Assembly: GCA_001897295.1 (NCBI GenBank)
Contig: MKSN01000001.1
Location: 798,141 to 862,140, forward strand
DNA length: 64,000 bases
Direction of reading: 5' to 3'
Origin: Candidatus Saccharibacteria bacterium 49-20
Lineage (GTDB): Bacteria > Patescibacteriota > Saccharimonadia > Saccharimonadales > Saccharimonadaceae
Every line of letters begins with the position of its first letter. Position 1 is the stretch's first letter. Position numbers and translations under genes: made by a program. This document shows positions 17,053 through 25,063 of the stretch, piece after piece. The notes beneath the pieces were generated by a model. It was not told where the DNA came from and ran no database searches. It saw only the letters and a list, made by a program, of their open reading frames with translations.

Positions 17053-18708
17053 TTAGCGAACACCCAACAGTGTGCCATCTGGTATACCTGTCATGACAAT
17101 GTCAGATACGGTAACAATCTTGTTCCAGTCATAGCCATAGCTATTGAAAGCCTGCGCGCTATCAAACGGTCGCTTACTTGTACTATCTACAAGGTAGACG
17201 CCAGAGCCGGTTGAACCGCCCTTGATGAGTTTTCCTGTGTAAGCGGCGATGTTAATGCCAAGATCTGGACCGGTCGGGATACTTGTTATAACAGAATCGG
17301 GTACAGTACTGACATTGTTCCATGTGTACATATGGCTATACAGAGCGTCAACGCTATTAAATGCTCGCTTAATGCCGTTCTCTATAAGATACACGCCAGA
17401 ACCTGCTATATCACTCCTGATAACCTTGCCATTGTAAGAGGAAAGGTTTACTCCTAGTGGCGTGCCGTCTGGTATATCTGCCATTACCGTGCCAGATACA
17501 GTGACGATTTTATTCCAATCATATCCGTAGCTGTTGAAAGCTTGGGCGCTATCAAACGGTCGCTTACTTGTACTATCTACGAGGTAGACGCCAGAAGTTG
17601 TGGCACTGCTTCTAATAAGTTTACCTGTGTAGGCGGCGATGTTTATGCCAAGAGTTGGTCCTGTTGGTATAGTCGTCACCACAGAATCGGACACGGTAAT
17701 GACATTGTTCCATGTGTACATGTGACTATACATAGCTTCTACGCTATTAAATGCTCGTTTAATACCATTTTCTATGAGGTATACACCTGAACCTGCAGCG
17801 TCGCTTCTAATAACTTTGCCATTGTAGGAAGTGATGCTAAACCACTCTTTGAAATATGCATAGAAATTACGGTTTCCATACGCACCACAGGGAGCGGTGC
17901 CCGGGTATGTAGCCAGACTTGCATCATTCGGTGTGTACGGAGTGTAGATGTATAAACTTAGTGTCGCGATATTTTCTATATATACTTGCTTTGTTCCACA
18001 GTTAATATCGGGTGAGAATTGAATATTATTCAATCCGATACGGTAGCGGTAGTTATTTGGGTGCTCTTTGTAGTAGTTTAATTGCCAAGCCGAGAGGGTT
18101 ACTTGATTATAAAGCCCTGCGTAATTACTGTTACAGTTTGCTGAATTATTAGGACCGCTGTCGGGGCATGCGTATCCCATTGAGTAATTGTACTGTGATT
18201 TTAGAGGCCAGTTATCGGCAGTGAGGGGGCCGGCAGATTCTTTCTTGAGCATAACAAGAAGTACCTGTGGGTTAATATTGTAAGTTTGAGCCGCATTATA
18301 GATAATTTGCGCAGCGCTAATGCCGCCAGCGAAGGCGCCTCCACCTTTCTCGTACGATGTTTCATGCGTGGTAGGGTTTTCATAATATTTATTAATACAA
18401 ACATAAGGAGGCCCAGCCCATCCCTTTATCTGTTGTGCGTATTGTGCATTTGTGAGGTTGCCATAGCCAGATTTTTGAGTACCCCATACGTCACAGTTAG
18501 GGATGAGGGTATCAAGGAAATTTTGGATATCACTAACAGACATCGAACTCTTATTGTAGAAAATGTCATCATCAATAATACGGCCAGGCTTGAAGTCTGT
18601 AATAGGTGCAGCGCTTGCTGAAGGTGTCGATGTTACTACAATCGCAAAGGCAACTACCAATACAGCTATTGCTTTAAGGAATCGGCGATTAAATAGAGAA
18701 CGTAACAC
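17053..18708 (-). CDS. Secreted lysozyme/transglycosylase-like protein with four C-terminal repeats
   Basis: A 551-residue exported protein. Residues 1-33 are a signal peptide (basic RRFLKAIAVLV start, then SASAAP). Residues about 35-290 are a Cys-containing domain with NPQVLLVMLKKESAG near 150 and AWQLNYYKEH, reminiscent of lytic transglycosylase folds with a Glu in KKESAG; this catalytic assignment is an inference. Residues 295-551 are four units of about 60-65 residues alternating as A-B-A-B: GSGVYLIENGIKRAFNS in A and SGVYLVDSTSKRPFDSAQAF in B. The start is a GTG with an AGGAG Shine-Dalgarno 9 nt upstream, overlapping the previous gene by 20 nt. Proteins of this plan are, to my knowledge, common in Saccharibacteria. 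Confidence 0.75.
   Translation of the reverse strand: MLRSLFNRRFLKAIAVLVVAFAIVVTSTPSASAAPITDFKPGRIIDDDIFYNKSSMSVSDIQNFLDTLIPNCDVWGTQKSGYGNLTNAQYAQQIKGWAGPPYVCINKYYENPTTHETSYEKGGGAFAGGISAAQIIYNAAQTYNINPQVLLVMLKKESAGPLTADNWPLKSQYNYSMGYACPDSGPNNSANCNSNYAGLYNQVTLSAWQLNYYKEHPNNYRYRIGLNNIQFSPDINCGTKQVYIENIATLSLYIYTPYTPNDASLATYPGTAPCGAYGNRNFYAYFKEWFSITSYNGKVIRSDAAGSGVYLIENGIKRAFNSVEAMYSHMYTWNNVITVSDSVVTTIPTGPTLGINIAAYTGKLIRSSATTSGVYLVDSTSKRPFDSAQAFNSYGYDWNKIVTVSGTVMADIPDGTPLGVNLSSYNGKVIRSDIAGSGVYLIENGIKRAFNSVDALYSHMYTWNNVSTVPDSVITSIPTGPDLGINIAAYTGKLIKGGSTGSGVYLVDSTSKRPFDSAQAFNSYGYDWNKIVTVSDIVMTGIPDGTLLGVR
17060..17850. repeat. Two tandem ~393-bp coding repeats (A-B unit duplicated)
   Basis: The C-terminal coding region repeats with a period of about 393 bp: the stretch at 17137-17205 recurs at 17530-17595, and the one at 17281-17403 recurs at 17674-17796, each with scattered mostly synonymous changes. 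Each 131-codon period holds one A and one B unit, so an A-B pair was duplicated after A and B had diverged. This is a likely site for copy-number change by recombination. Confidence 0.8.
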
Positions 18709-19234
18709 TGTTAGAAGCTCCTATGTATTTATCTGATTCATATTGCAGTTTAAATGACCAAGTACCAGCGGTAAGCTCTGAGACAGGTATTGAAATAGTC
18801 TGACAGTCGGTCGATGCCGGACCTTGCAGCAAGCTGGTTTCCTTGGTAACTGTTTGGCCGGTAGGGCCGGTAAGTGTTGCGAAGCAGCGACCACCGCTTA
18901 CTGGGTAATTAATACCACCGCGAATGTATACAGTATTGTTGGATTTGTCAGACGAGGCTTCTAGTTGAACCTGTTGCTTGCCAGTACTTTCATCTACTGT
19001 TTCGGGTGTAGACGGTTTGTCGGTATTTTGGGATTGCTGTTTATCGTCTGGATTATCTTTGAGATTTTGTGACTGTTCTTTGTCAGATTCATGTAAAACT
19101 TTAGGAGTGTTCGATTTACCGTCTTTGAATTGAACATATGCATATACACTTGCTGGAATTGCAATCAAGAGCAATAGAGAAAGGATTATCACTAGGGGTA
19201 GTCGTTTTTTATTCTTGCTCTTTTGTATTTTCAT
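18689..19234 (-). CDS. Membrane-anchored protein with Ig-like extracellular domain
   Basis: About 181 residues from the ATG at 19234 (MKIQKSKNKKRL). One hydrophobic helix (LVIILSLLLLIAIPASVYAY) at 13-32 is followed by a Ser/Asp/Gln-rich linker to about 95 and a compact beta-rich domain with two cysteines (GGRCFATLTGPTG, ASTDCQTISIPV) ending in SVTFSI, Ig/filamin-like in pattern. It probably sits on the outer face of the membrane. TATA-like -10 boxes lie at 19259-19254 and 19250-19245. It precedes and overlaps the repeat protein by 20 nt, so the two likely form a secreted pair. Function unknown. Confidence 0.7.
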   Translation of the reverse strand: MKIQKSKNKKRLPLVIILSLLLLIAIPASVYAYVQFKDGKSNTPKVLHESDKEQSQNLKDNPDDKQQSQNTDKPSTPETVDESTGKQQVQLEASSDKSNNTVYIRGGINYPVSGGRCFATLTGPTGQTVTKETSLLQGPASTDCQTISIPVSELTAGTWSFKLQYESDKYIGASNSVTFSI

Positions 19235-19303
19235 AAAATCAAACTCTATACATACTATAGCATTAGCACTATAGATTGACAACCTGAAGAGCGGGGTGAA
19301 CTA

Positions 19304-20314
19304 TCAAGCGTAACCGCTTGGATTTTGCGATTGCCATCGCCAAGAATCTTCACAAGCCTCTTCGATTGATTTCTCTGCAAACCAACCAAGTTCCTTGTTG
19401 GCTTTCTCGGGGCTCGCGTAACATGCACCTACATCACCAGGGCGACGTGGTACGATCTCGTAGGGGATTTCTTTACCCGCTACCCTTCCAAACGCTGTAA
19501 TAAGCTCTAATACAGAAGTACCGGTACCAGTACATAGATTGTAGACTTCGGTACCTGGTTTTGAGTGATTAAGTGCTGCGACATGCCCCTTAGCAAGGTC
19601 GACTACGTGAATGTAGTCGCGAACACCAGTACCGTCTGGCGTATCGTAGTCATCACCAAAGACACTTACTTTTTCGAGCTTACCGACAGCCACCTGTGAA
19701 ACGTAGGGGAGGAGATTGTTAGGAATATCATTAGGATCTTCGCCGATTGTTCCACTCGAATCGGCGCCTACTGGATTGAAGTAGCGGAGAAGTGTAACTT
19801 CGAAGTCCGGGTTTGCAATAGCAACGTCAGCCAAGATTTGTTCGAGCATGAACTTAGTTTGTCCGTACGGGTTTGTGATGCCAAAGCCAGTTCGATTTGT
19901 TTCTTTAAGTGGTAGTTCCTCGGGAGTGCCGTAGACGGTTGCTGATGAGCTAAAGATAAATTTCTTCACACCGTAATCTTGAGCAACGTCGAGTAGTACG
20001 AGGGTGGAGTCGATATTGTTTGAGTAATACTCGAGCGGGTGACTCACTGATTGCCCAACAGATTTAAGGCCAGCGAAGTGGACGATTGCGTCGAAAGTGT
20101 TGCGAGAGAATACCTTCTCTAATTCTTCCTTGTCTTGCACATCAATCTTGTGAAAAGGAATGCTTGTGCCTACGATCGCTTCAACGCGACGAATTGATTC
20201 GGCGTTACTGTTCGAAAGATTATCGACCACAACTGGACTGTGGCCATTTTTAATAAGCTCAATAAGTGTATGGGTGCCGATGTATCCGGCGCCACCTGTA
20301 ACGAGGATATTCAT
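19304..20314 (-). CDS. galE: UDP-glucose 4-epimerase
   Basis: This 336-residue extended SDR has all GalE marks: NILVTGGAGYIGTHTL for NAD binding, VVVDNLSNSN, FAGLKSVGQSV, FSSSATVYG, NPYGQTKFMLE with the catalytic Tyr-x3-Lys, RYFNPVGAD, and RDYIHVVDLAKGH. It interconverts UDP-Glc and UDP-Gal (or the GlcNAc pair), supplying donors for the surface glycan. The -10 box TATAAT (20327-20322) ends 7 nt before the ATG, so it looks leaderless and monocistronic. It is divergent from glmS. Confidence 0.93.
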   Translation of the reverse strand: MNILVTGGAGYIGTHTLIELIKNGHSPVVVDNLSNSNAESIRRVEAIVGTSIPFHKIDVQDKEELEKVFSRNTFDAIVHFAGLKSVGQSVSHPLEYYSNNIDSTLVLLDVAQDYGVKKFIFSSSATVYGTPEELPLKETNRTGFGITNPYGQTKFMLEQILADVAIANPDFEVTLLRYFNPVGADSSGTIGEDPNDIPNNLLPYVSQVAVGKLEKVSVFGDDYDTPDGTGVRDYIHVVDLAKGHVAALNHSKPGTEVYNLCTGTGTSVLELITAFGRVAGKEIPYEIVPRRPGDVGACYASPEKANKELGWFAEKSIEEACEDSWRWQSQNPSGYA

Positions 20315-20407
20315 ATTTTTTATTATACCGCACTAAAGTGGAGTACATATAAGACTACCTATATAAACGTTGTAATTTTAGTTTTTATACAAATTTCCTA
20401 GATTTTA

Positions 20408-20475
20408 TATAATGATTGCGCTTTAATGAGAAGTATTGGGCTCCTACGTCTAGTCCCAGAAAGGAAATTTGTTTC
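20408..20475 (+). promoter_or_regulatory. glmS -10 box and short leader
   Basis: TATAAT at 20408-20413 predicts a start near 20420 and a leader of about 56 nt, unlike the leaderless genes around it. A small hairpin (TGGGCT ... AGTCCCA, 20437-20458) precedes the AAGGAAA ribosome-binding site. The leader is too short to hold a glmS ribozyme, and none of its core is visible. A -35 box is not clear. Confidence 0.45.
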
Positions 20476-22302
20476 ATGTGCGGAATTGTTGGTTACATTG
20501 GTCAAAAAGAGGCGCAGCCTATCCTACTTAGTGGATTAAAGCGACTTGAATATCGCGGCTACGACAGCGCGGGTATTGTGACAATTGACGAGAAATCAAA
20601 GGCGACATTACTTCGCGCAAAGGGGAAGGTTGCTGAGCTTGAGGGTAAGGCACTTACCCATACGACAAAAGATTCTGTCGGTATTGGACATACCCGATGG
20701 GCGACACACGGGGAACCAAGCAAGCGCAATGCGCACCCTCACCACGTTGGTGATATCTATCTTGTGCATAACGGTATCATTGAAAACTACCAAGACCTTA
20801 AGCATATGCTTACCAAGCATGATTACATCTTTAAGAGTGACACCGACAGTGAAGTCTTAACCGCACTTATCGATTTCCTCTACAAAGACGCAGATAGTCT
20901 TCTCGAAGCGGTAAGCGGCGCTTTGAAGATGGTGGTTGGTGCTTACGGCATCGCACTCTTTAGTGTGCAGAACCCAGATGAAATTATTATTGCGCGTAAG
21001 GGTAGTCCATTGATTGTCGGCGTGGCCGAGGGTGAAGTATTTATCGCTAGTGACGCGTCGGCGCTTGTGGGTCACACTGACCAAGTAATTTACCTCCACG
21101 ATGGTGAGATTGGCGTCTGTACGCGTGAGGGGATTCAGCTTTACGACATTGAAACCCAGGCGGTTGAGGCTGAGGTTGAAAAGCTTGAACTTGACCTTCA
21201 GGCGATTCAAAAAGAGGGCTTCGATCACTTCCTTCTTAAAGAAATTTACGAACAGCCGAAGAGCCTTCGCTCAACCCTAAGCGGGCGCATTAATCTTAAA
21301 ACAAATAGCGTGAAGCTCGGTGGCCTTAATATGACTGACGACGAGCTTCGTGAGGTGCGTAATATCATGGTGATTGGCTGTGGCACGGCATTTTATGCAG
21401 GTATGATGGCAGGCTACTTTATTGAGCAGTTTACCGATGATGTGGCGGTTCGCTCAGAAATTGCCAGCGAGCTTCGCTACCGTTCATTCCACGTGCCGGA
21501 TAATACAGTTGCATTGATTGTGTCGCAATCAGGTGAGACGGCCGACACACTTGCGTGTCTTCAAGAGCTCAAGCGCCGTGGTGTGAAGTGTCTTGGCGTG
21601 GTGAACGCGGTAGGAAGTACGATTGCTCGTGAAGTTGATGGCGGTGTGTATGTACACGTTGGTGCGGAGATTAGCGTTGCGAGCACCAAGGCATTCACGT
21701 CACAGGTTGCAGCAATTACTATGTTTGGGCTGATGGTGGCGCAGGCAAAGGGCGCAAGCTCAAAAGAACTTAACACCTACATTAAGGAGCTCGACCTTCT
21801 TCCTGGTGAGATTGAATCGGTACTTGAAAACTCGACTGGTGAAATCAAAAAGCTCGCCAAGAAGTATGCGAAGTATGAGCACGCACTGTATGTTGGTCGT
21901 GACACCCAGTACCCAATCGCGCTTGAGGGTGCCTTGAAACTGAAAGAAGTGAGCTACATTCAAGCAGAGGGCTATGCGGCGGGTGAGTTGAAGCACGGTC
22001 CAATTGCGCTGATTGACGATCGCTTCTTTGAGGTCTGTTACTTGCAGGACAACTGGCTTTACGAAAAGTCACAGAGTAACCTGATTGAAATGAACGCACG
22101 CGGCGCGCACGCAATCGTAATTACTGACACTGATAAGCGTGTTGCGGCCGAAGCGGTGGTACGGGTGAAGACGAAGTTGGAGCTTTTGACACCGTTAGTC
22201 TTCAACGTAGCCTCGCAGCTTCTTGCGTACTACATCGCAATTGCACGCGGAAATGACGTCGACCAACCGCGCAACCTCGCTAAGAGTGTGACGGTTGAAT
22301 AG
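20476..22302 (+). CDS. glmS: Glutamine-fructose-6-phosphate aminotransferase (isomerizing)
   Basis: The 608-residue enzyme makes glucosamine-6-phosphate, the entry to UDP-GlcNAc for peptidoglycan and for the amino sugars of this locus. The N-terminal nucleophile is Cys2 (MCGIVGYIGQKEAQ). The glutaminase domain has RGYDSAGI and HTRWATHGEPS. Two SIS domains follow from about 285 (GCGTAFYAGMMAGY, VSQSGETADTL) and 450 (GRDTQYPIALEGALKLKEVSY). It ends NLAKSVTVE. I start at 20476 because Cys must follow the initiator Met; a longer in-frame reading to 20416 adds no homologous sequence. An AAGGAAA site lies upstream. Confidence 0.96.
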   Translation: MCGIVGYIGQKEAQPILLSGLKRLEYRGYDSAGIVTIDEKSKATLLRAKGKVAELEGKALTHTTKDSVGIGHTRWATHGEPSKRNAHPHHVGDIYLVHNGIIENYQDLKHMLTKHDYIFKSDTDSEVLTALIDFLYKDADSLLEAVSGALKMVVGAYGIALFSVQNPDEIIIARKGSPLIVGVAEGEVFIASDASALVGHTDQVIYLHDGEIGVCTREGIQLYDIETQAVEAEVEKLELDLQAIQKEGFDHFLLKEIYEQPKSLRSTLSGRINLKTNSVKLGGLNMTDDELREVRNIMVIGCGTAFYAGMMAGYFIEQFTDDVAVRSEIASELRYRSFHVPDNTVALIVSQSGETADTLACLQELKRRGVKCLGVVNAVGSTIAREVDGGVYVHVGAEISVASTKAFTSQVAAITMFGLMVAQAKGASSKELNTYIKELDLLPGEIESVLENSTGEIKKLAKKYAKYEHALYVGRDTQYPIALEGALKLKEVSYIQAEGYAAGELKHGPIALIDDRFFEVCYLQDNWLYEKSQSNLIEMNARGAHAIVITDTDKRVAAEAVVRVKTKLELLTPLVFNVASQLLAYYIAIARGNDVDQPRNLAKSVTVE

Positions 22303-22314
22303 AAAGCTCGTCTA

Positions 22315-22356
22315 AATAAACAAAACCGGGGCGCTATGGCCCCAGTTTTGTTTATT
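22315..22356. terminator. Bidirectional rho-independent terminator
   Basis: A near-perfect inverted repeat has outer arms AATAAACAAAAC / GTTTTGTTTATT and an inner GC stem CGGGGC / GCCCC around a short loop. Each strand gives a GC stem followed by a T-rich run, so it can end both glmS (+) and the convergent RmlA-like gene (-), whose stop codon lies inside the right arm. Confidence 0.85.
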
Positions 22357-23233
22357 CTGCGAACCGTGCGAGGGTTTTGCCGTACTCTGATTTCATGAGC
22401 GGCTCGGCAAGCTTTGCAAGCTGGGTCTTATCTATAAACCCGGCTTCAAAAGCCGCAAGTTCAGGGCTGCCAATAAGGCGGCCAGTCTCTTTTTGTACCG
22501 CACGCACATAACTACTCGCGTCGCTCAGTGCGTCTGGATTCCCTGTATCGAACCAGTGAGTATCTAGTCCGAGTGGCACTCCATCAAGGCGACCATCTTC
22601 AAGATATGCATCATTTACGCCAGTAATTTCGTACTCACCGCGTTCACTGATTTCAAGTTGCTTTGCAAGTGTAATCGCCTCGTTGGTGTAGAAGTAGACG
22701 CCCATAATCGCGTAGTTCGACTTTGGCTGTGCAGGTTTTTCTTCGACAGAGAGGACCTTGTTATTGGTATCAAACTCGACAACCCCAAAGCTCTCGGGGT
22801 TTTGCACCGAATAGGCGAAGATTGTTGCGCCACTTGGATTGGTTGCTGCTTTTAGTGCTTGGCCAAATTGCTCGCTATGAATGACATTGTCGCCATAAAT
22901 AAGAGCAATAGAATCATCGCCAATGAATTCCTCGCCAATAATCAGTGCGTCTGCAGTTCCTTTTGGTTCGTGCTGAATCGTGTAGGCGAGATTGATGCCA
23001 AGGTCGCTGCCGTCACCGAGGCTCTTTTGGAATTGATCAATACTGTCGGGCGCACAAATAATAAGAATATCTTTAATTCCCGCAGAGATAAGATTTGCAA
23101 GAGGGTAGTAGATGGTCGGCTTGTCGTAGACCGGCACGAGCGGCTTTGACACCCCAGTGCCATGCTCGCCAAGCCCTAACGTAATTGGCCCGAGTCGAGT
23201 ACCTTTTCCTGCTGCTAAGATGATGCCTTTCAT
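22352..23233 (-). CDS. Glucose-1-phosphate thymidylyltransferase-like nucleotidyltransferase (RmlA family)
   Basis: A 293-residue sugar-nucleotidyltransferase: GIILAAGKGTRLGP at the start, KPLVPVYDKPTIYYPLANL, IQHEPKGTADALIIGEEFIG, IYGDNVI and VEEKPAQPKSNYAIMGVYFY, with HWFDTGNPDAL near 235. It would form dTDP-glucose from glucose-1-phosphate and dTTP. The loop after TRLGPITLG is about seven residues longer than in classical RmlA. No rmlB, rmlC or rmlD partner is in the window, so the product's use is open. An AGAGG site precedes the ATG. Confidence 0.82.
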   Translation of the reverse strand: MKGIILAAGKGTRLGPITLGLGEHGTGVSKPLVPVYDKPTIYYPLANLISAGIKDILIICAPDSIDQFQKSLGDGSDLGINLAYTIQHEPKGTADALIIGEEFIGDDSIALIYGDNVIHSEQFGQALKAATNPSGATIFAYSVQNPESFGVVEFDTNNKVLSVEEKPAQPKSNYAIMGVYFYTNEAITLAKQLEISERGEYEITGVNDAYLEDGRLDGVPLGLDTHWFDTGNPDALSDASSYVRAVQKETGRLIGSPELAAFEAGFIDKTQLAKLAEPLMKSEYGKTLARFAE

Positions 23234-23300
23234 GCCATTTTCCTCTCTGTAGATTGCTACCTATAAGTATACAGGACGTAAAACTTGTATAATGAGTCGT

Positions 23301-23738
23301 ATGAAAATTGTAATCGAATCCGGGTTCTTTAACCCACTACACGGCGGCCACCTTGATATGATCGAAGCTGGTGCGAAATTGGGTGACAAACTAATTGTGA
23401 TCGTGAATAACGATGCACAGCAAGTAATGAAGAAGGGTAAAGTAATCCTTACGGCTGAAAACAGAGCGCGCCTCATTGGTGCACTTCGAGATGTCGACGA
23501 AGTTCTTATTTCTGTAGATGAAGACCCAACGGTCATTAAATCGCTCGAAGTGATTGCACAAAAATATCCGGACGATGAACTTGTGTTTGCGAACGGCGGC
23601 GACCGAGATTCCGAGAAAGCAATCCCAGAGGGCGACGTCTGCCGACAATACAACATTGAAATGGTGTTCGGCGTAGGCGGTACCGAGAAGGCTGATTCAT
23701 CAACCCGTATTAACCAAGCGATGGGACACGATCGTTAA
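23301..23738 (+). CDS. Cytidylyltransferase-like nucleotidyltransferase
   Basis: About 145 residues with the adenylyl/cytidylyl-transferase fold: ESGFFNPLHGGHLDMIEAG (HxGH-type motif HGGH near residue 16), VNNDAQQVMKKG and an ending GGTEKADSSTRI in place of the usual ISSTxIR. RfaE C-terminal domain, TagD and similar enzymes share this plan. It would couple a phosphorylated small molecule to a nucleotide; the substrate is unclear. The ATG at 23292 lies inside the -10 box TATAAT (23288-23293), so I use the ATG at 23301, 7 nt beyond it. It overlaps the HAD phosphatase by 1 nt (TAATG), suggesting the two act in one pathway. Confidence 0.75.
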   Translation: MKIVIESGFFNPLHGGHLDMIEAGAKLGDKLIVIVNNDAQQVMKKGKVILTAENRARLIGALRDVDEVLISVDEDPTVIKSLEVIAQKYPDDELVFANGGDRDSEKAIPEGDVCRQYNIEMVFGVGGTEKADSSTRINQAMGHDR

Positions 23739-24493
23739 TGAAGAAACTCCTTGCTTTCGACCTCGACGACACACTCGCAATTACTAAATCACCAATTTCC
23801 GACCATATGTCAGAGACTCTCGGCAAGATTCTTGAGGAATTTGATGTCTGTGTGATCTCTGGTGGTGCATTCGAACAAATCAGGCAGCAGGTAGTAGATA
23901 GGCTCCATGTTGAGCCGCGCAAGCTTTCGCGACTGCACATTATGCCAACCTGCGGCACGCAGTATTACCGCTTTGACGAGCTTGATGAAGAATGGAGACA
24001 GCAGTACGCGGCAAACCTTACGGATGAGCAAAAGGAGCGCACCTATAGAGTACTTGAGGCTTCGGCGCGCGAATTAGGCCTGTGGCCAGAAAGCCCCGCC
24101 GGTGACGTTATTGAAGATCGTGGTCCGCAAATTACTTTTTCTGCGCTTGGCCAAAAGGCGTTGCCAGAAGATAAGTACGCATGGGATCCGGATGGCGCGA
24201 AGAAGCTTGCGATTCGCGACCTTGCGGCACCAGATTTGCCCGACTTAGAGGTGCGTGTGGGCGGAACGACATCGGTTGATGTCACCCAAGTGGGCGTTGA
24301 TAAGGCCTTTGGTATGCAAAAGCTTATTGACGAGCTCGATATCTCAAAAGAGGACATTTTGTTCTTTGGCGACAAGCTTTACGAGGGCGGAAACGACTAC
24401 CCAGTGAAAGAAATGGGCATTGATTGCCTTGATGTTTCAAAGTGGGAAGACACGGTGAATCGCCTCGAGACTATTCTTGCGGTCATTAAATAA
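23738..24493 (+). CDS. HAD-superfamily phosphatase (phosphomannomutase-like, type IIB)
   Basis: This 251-residue HAD hydrolase has motif I LLAFDLDDTLAITKS at the N-terminus, motif II VISGG near 42, and motif IV FFGDKLYEGGNDYPVKEMG near 208. The IIB cap resembles eukaryotic-type phosphomannomutase/PMM or sucrose-phosphatase-like proteins (GGTTSVDVTQVGVDKAFGM). It may be a phosphatase or a phosphohexomutase acting in sugar-phosphate supply. It is translationally coupled to the nucleotidyltransferase before it. Confidence 0.78.
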   Translation: MKKLLAFDLDDTLAITKSPISDHMSETLGKILEEFDVCVISGGAFEQIRQQVVDRLHVEPRKLSRLHIMPTCGTQYYRFDELDEEWRQQYAANLTDEQKERTYRVLEASARELGLWPESPAGDVIEDRGPQITFSALGQKALPEDKYAWDPDGAKKLAIRDLAAPDLPDLEVRVGGTTSVDVTQVGVDKAFGMQKLIDELDISKEDILFFGDKLYEGGNDYPVKEMGIDCLDVSKWEDTVNRLETILAVIK

Positions 24494-24513
24494 TACAACT
24501 GCTTCACAAATGA

Positions 24514-24571
24514 AACGCCCCTGACCAAGGGGCGTTCCTTGTGGTAACAAGTGCCTCCTCAAAGTCAGGGG
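24514..24571. terminator. Terminator hairpin with a competing upstream-pairing arm
   Basis: An 8-bp perfect stem (AACGCCCC 24514-24521, GGGGCGTT 24529-24536) can end the HAD gene on + and the small GC-rich gene on -. On the - strand RNA an upstream segment CCCCTGAC (24571-24564) is complementary to GTCAGGGG (24525-24518), i.e. to the loop plus one arm of that hairpin, giving a mutually exclusive or pseudoknotted fold. A GAGGAGG lies between the arms. The same topology occurs at 26116-26176. Confidence 0.6.
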
Positions 24572-24593
24572 TGGGATTGGGTGGTGCTGCTGG

Positions 24594-24956
24594 TCAGGCA
24601 GCGATGCGGGCGTCTTCGGCGAGCGGGACGAAGCGAGCCGTGGAGCCCCGGAGCGTCGGCTGGTTGAAGCTGATGACGCCGTCGTCGGATTGCTCGTAGT
24701 CCGCGCGCAGGATCGACCAGGTCGCGAGACCGTTCGACTTCTGCCACTTGACCTTCTCGAGGTCGTCGAGGCTGCCGGAACCGAACCGCTCGATGGTGTA
24801 CTTGACGGTGAAGACGTCTTCAGCCGAGGGGTACAGCTCCAGGATGGTGCCCTGGTAGAGGTTCTGTCCGTTGCCGGACGCTCCGTTGGCCAGCGTGATC
24901 TGCAGGGAGATCTGACCGTTCTTGAGCTCTTCGGCGAGCTCTTCGATGCGTTGCAT
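24594..24956 (-). CDS. Small GC-rich hypothetical protein
   Basis: A 120-residue soluble protein from the ATG at 24956 (MQRIEELAEELKNGQISLQ), chosen because GGAG lies 6 nt upstream. Polar and probably beta-rich: LYQGTILELYPSAEDVF, VKYTIERFGSGSLDDLEKVKWQ. It has no transmembrane segment. Its codons are visibly richer in G/C at third positions (GTC, CTC, GAG, AAC) than the neighbours, and it uses a strong Shine-Dalgarno with a leader, while nearby genes look leaderless. Both hint at foreign origin. I do not recognise the family. Confidence 0.65.
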   Translation of the reverse strand: MQRIEELAEELKNGQISLQITLANGASGNGQNLYQGTILELYPSAEDVFTVKYTIERFGSGSLDDLEKVKWQKSNGLATWSILRADYEQSDDGVISFNQPTLRGSTARFVPLAEDARIAA

Positions 24957-25063
24957 GTCGTTCTCCTGTTCGAGGGGATGGGCAACTGCATACAAGCGTA
25001 CTCCTATGCTTATGGTTTGTATAGACTGGAATCGATAGGCGCAGGGGAGTATAGTAATTCCCC

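Noticed and set aside
17060..17850. CRISPR-like array in the 17 kb repeats
   Set aside because: Repeat units are about 393 bp, in frame and coding; there are no short repeats with unique spacers and no cas genes anywhere in the window.
20315..20475. glmS ribozyme in front of glmS
   Set aside because: The leader is only about 56 nt from the predicted start and the 161-bp gap shows no catalytic-core pattern; a ribozyme of about 150 nt would overlap the galE promoter.
24437..24991. 184-residue minus-strand frame rich in Ser/Arg/Thr/Pro
   Set aside because: It overlaps the GC-rich gene at 24594-24956 in another frame; low complexity arises from GC-rich codons. The other frame has the Shine-Dalgarno and a natural protein composition.
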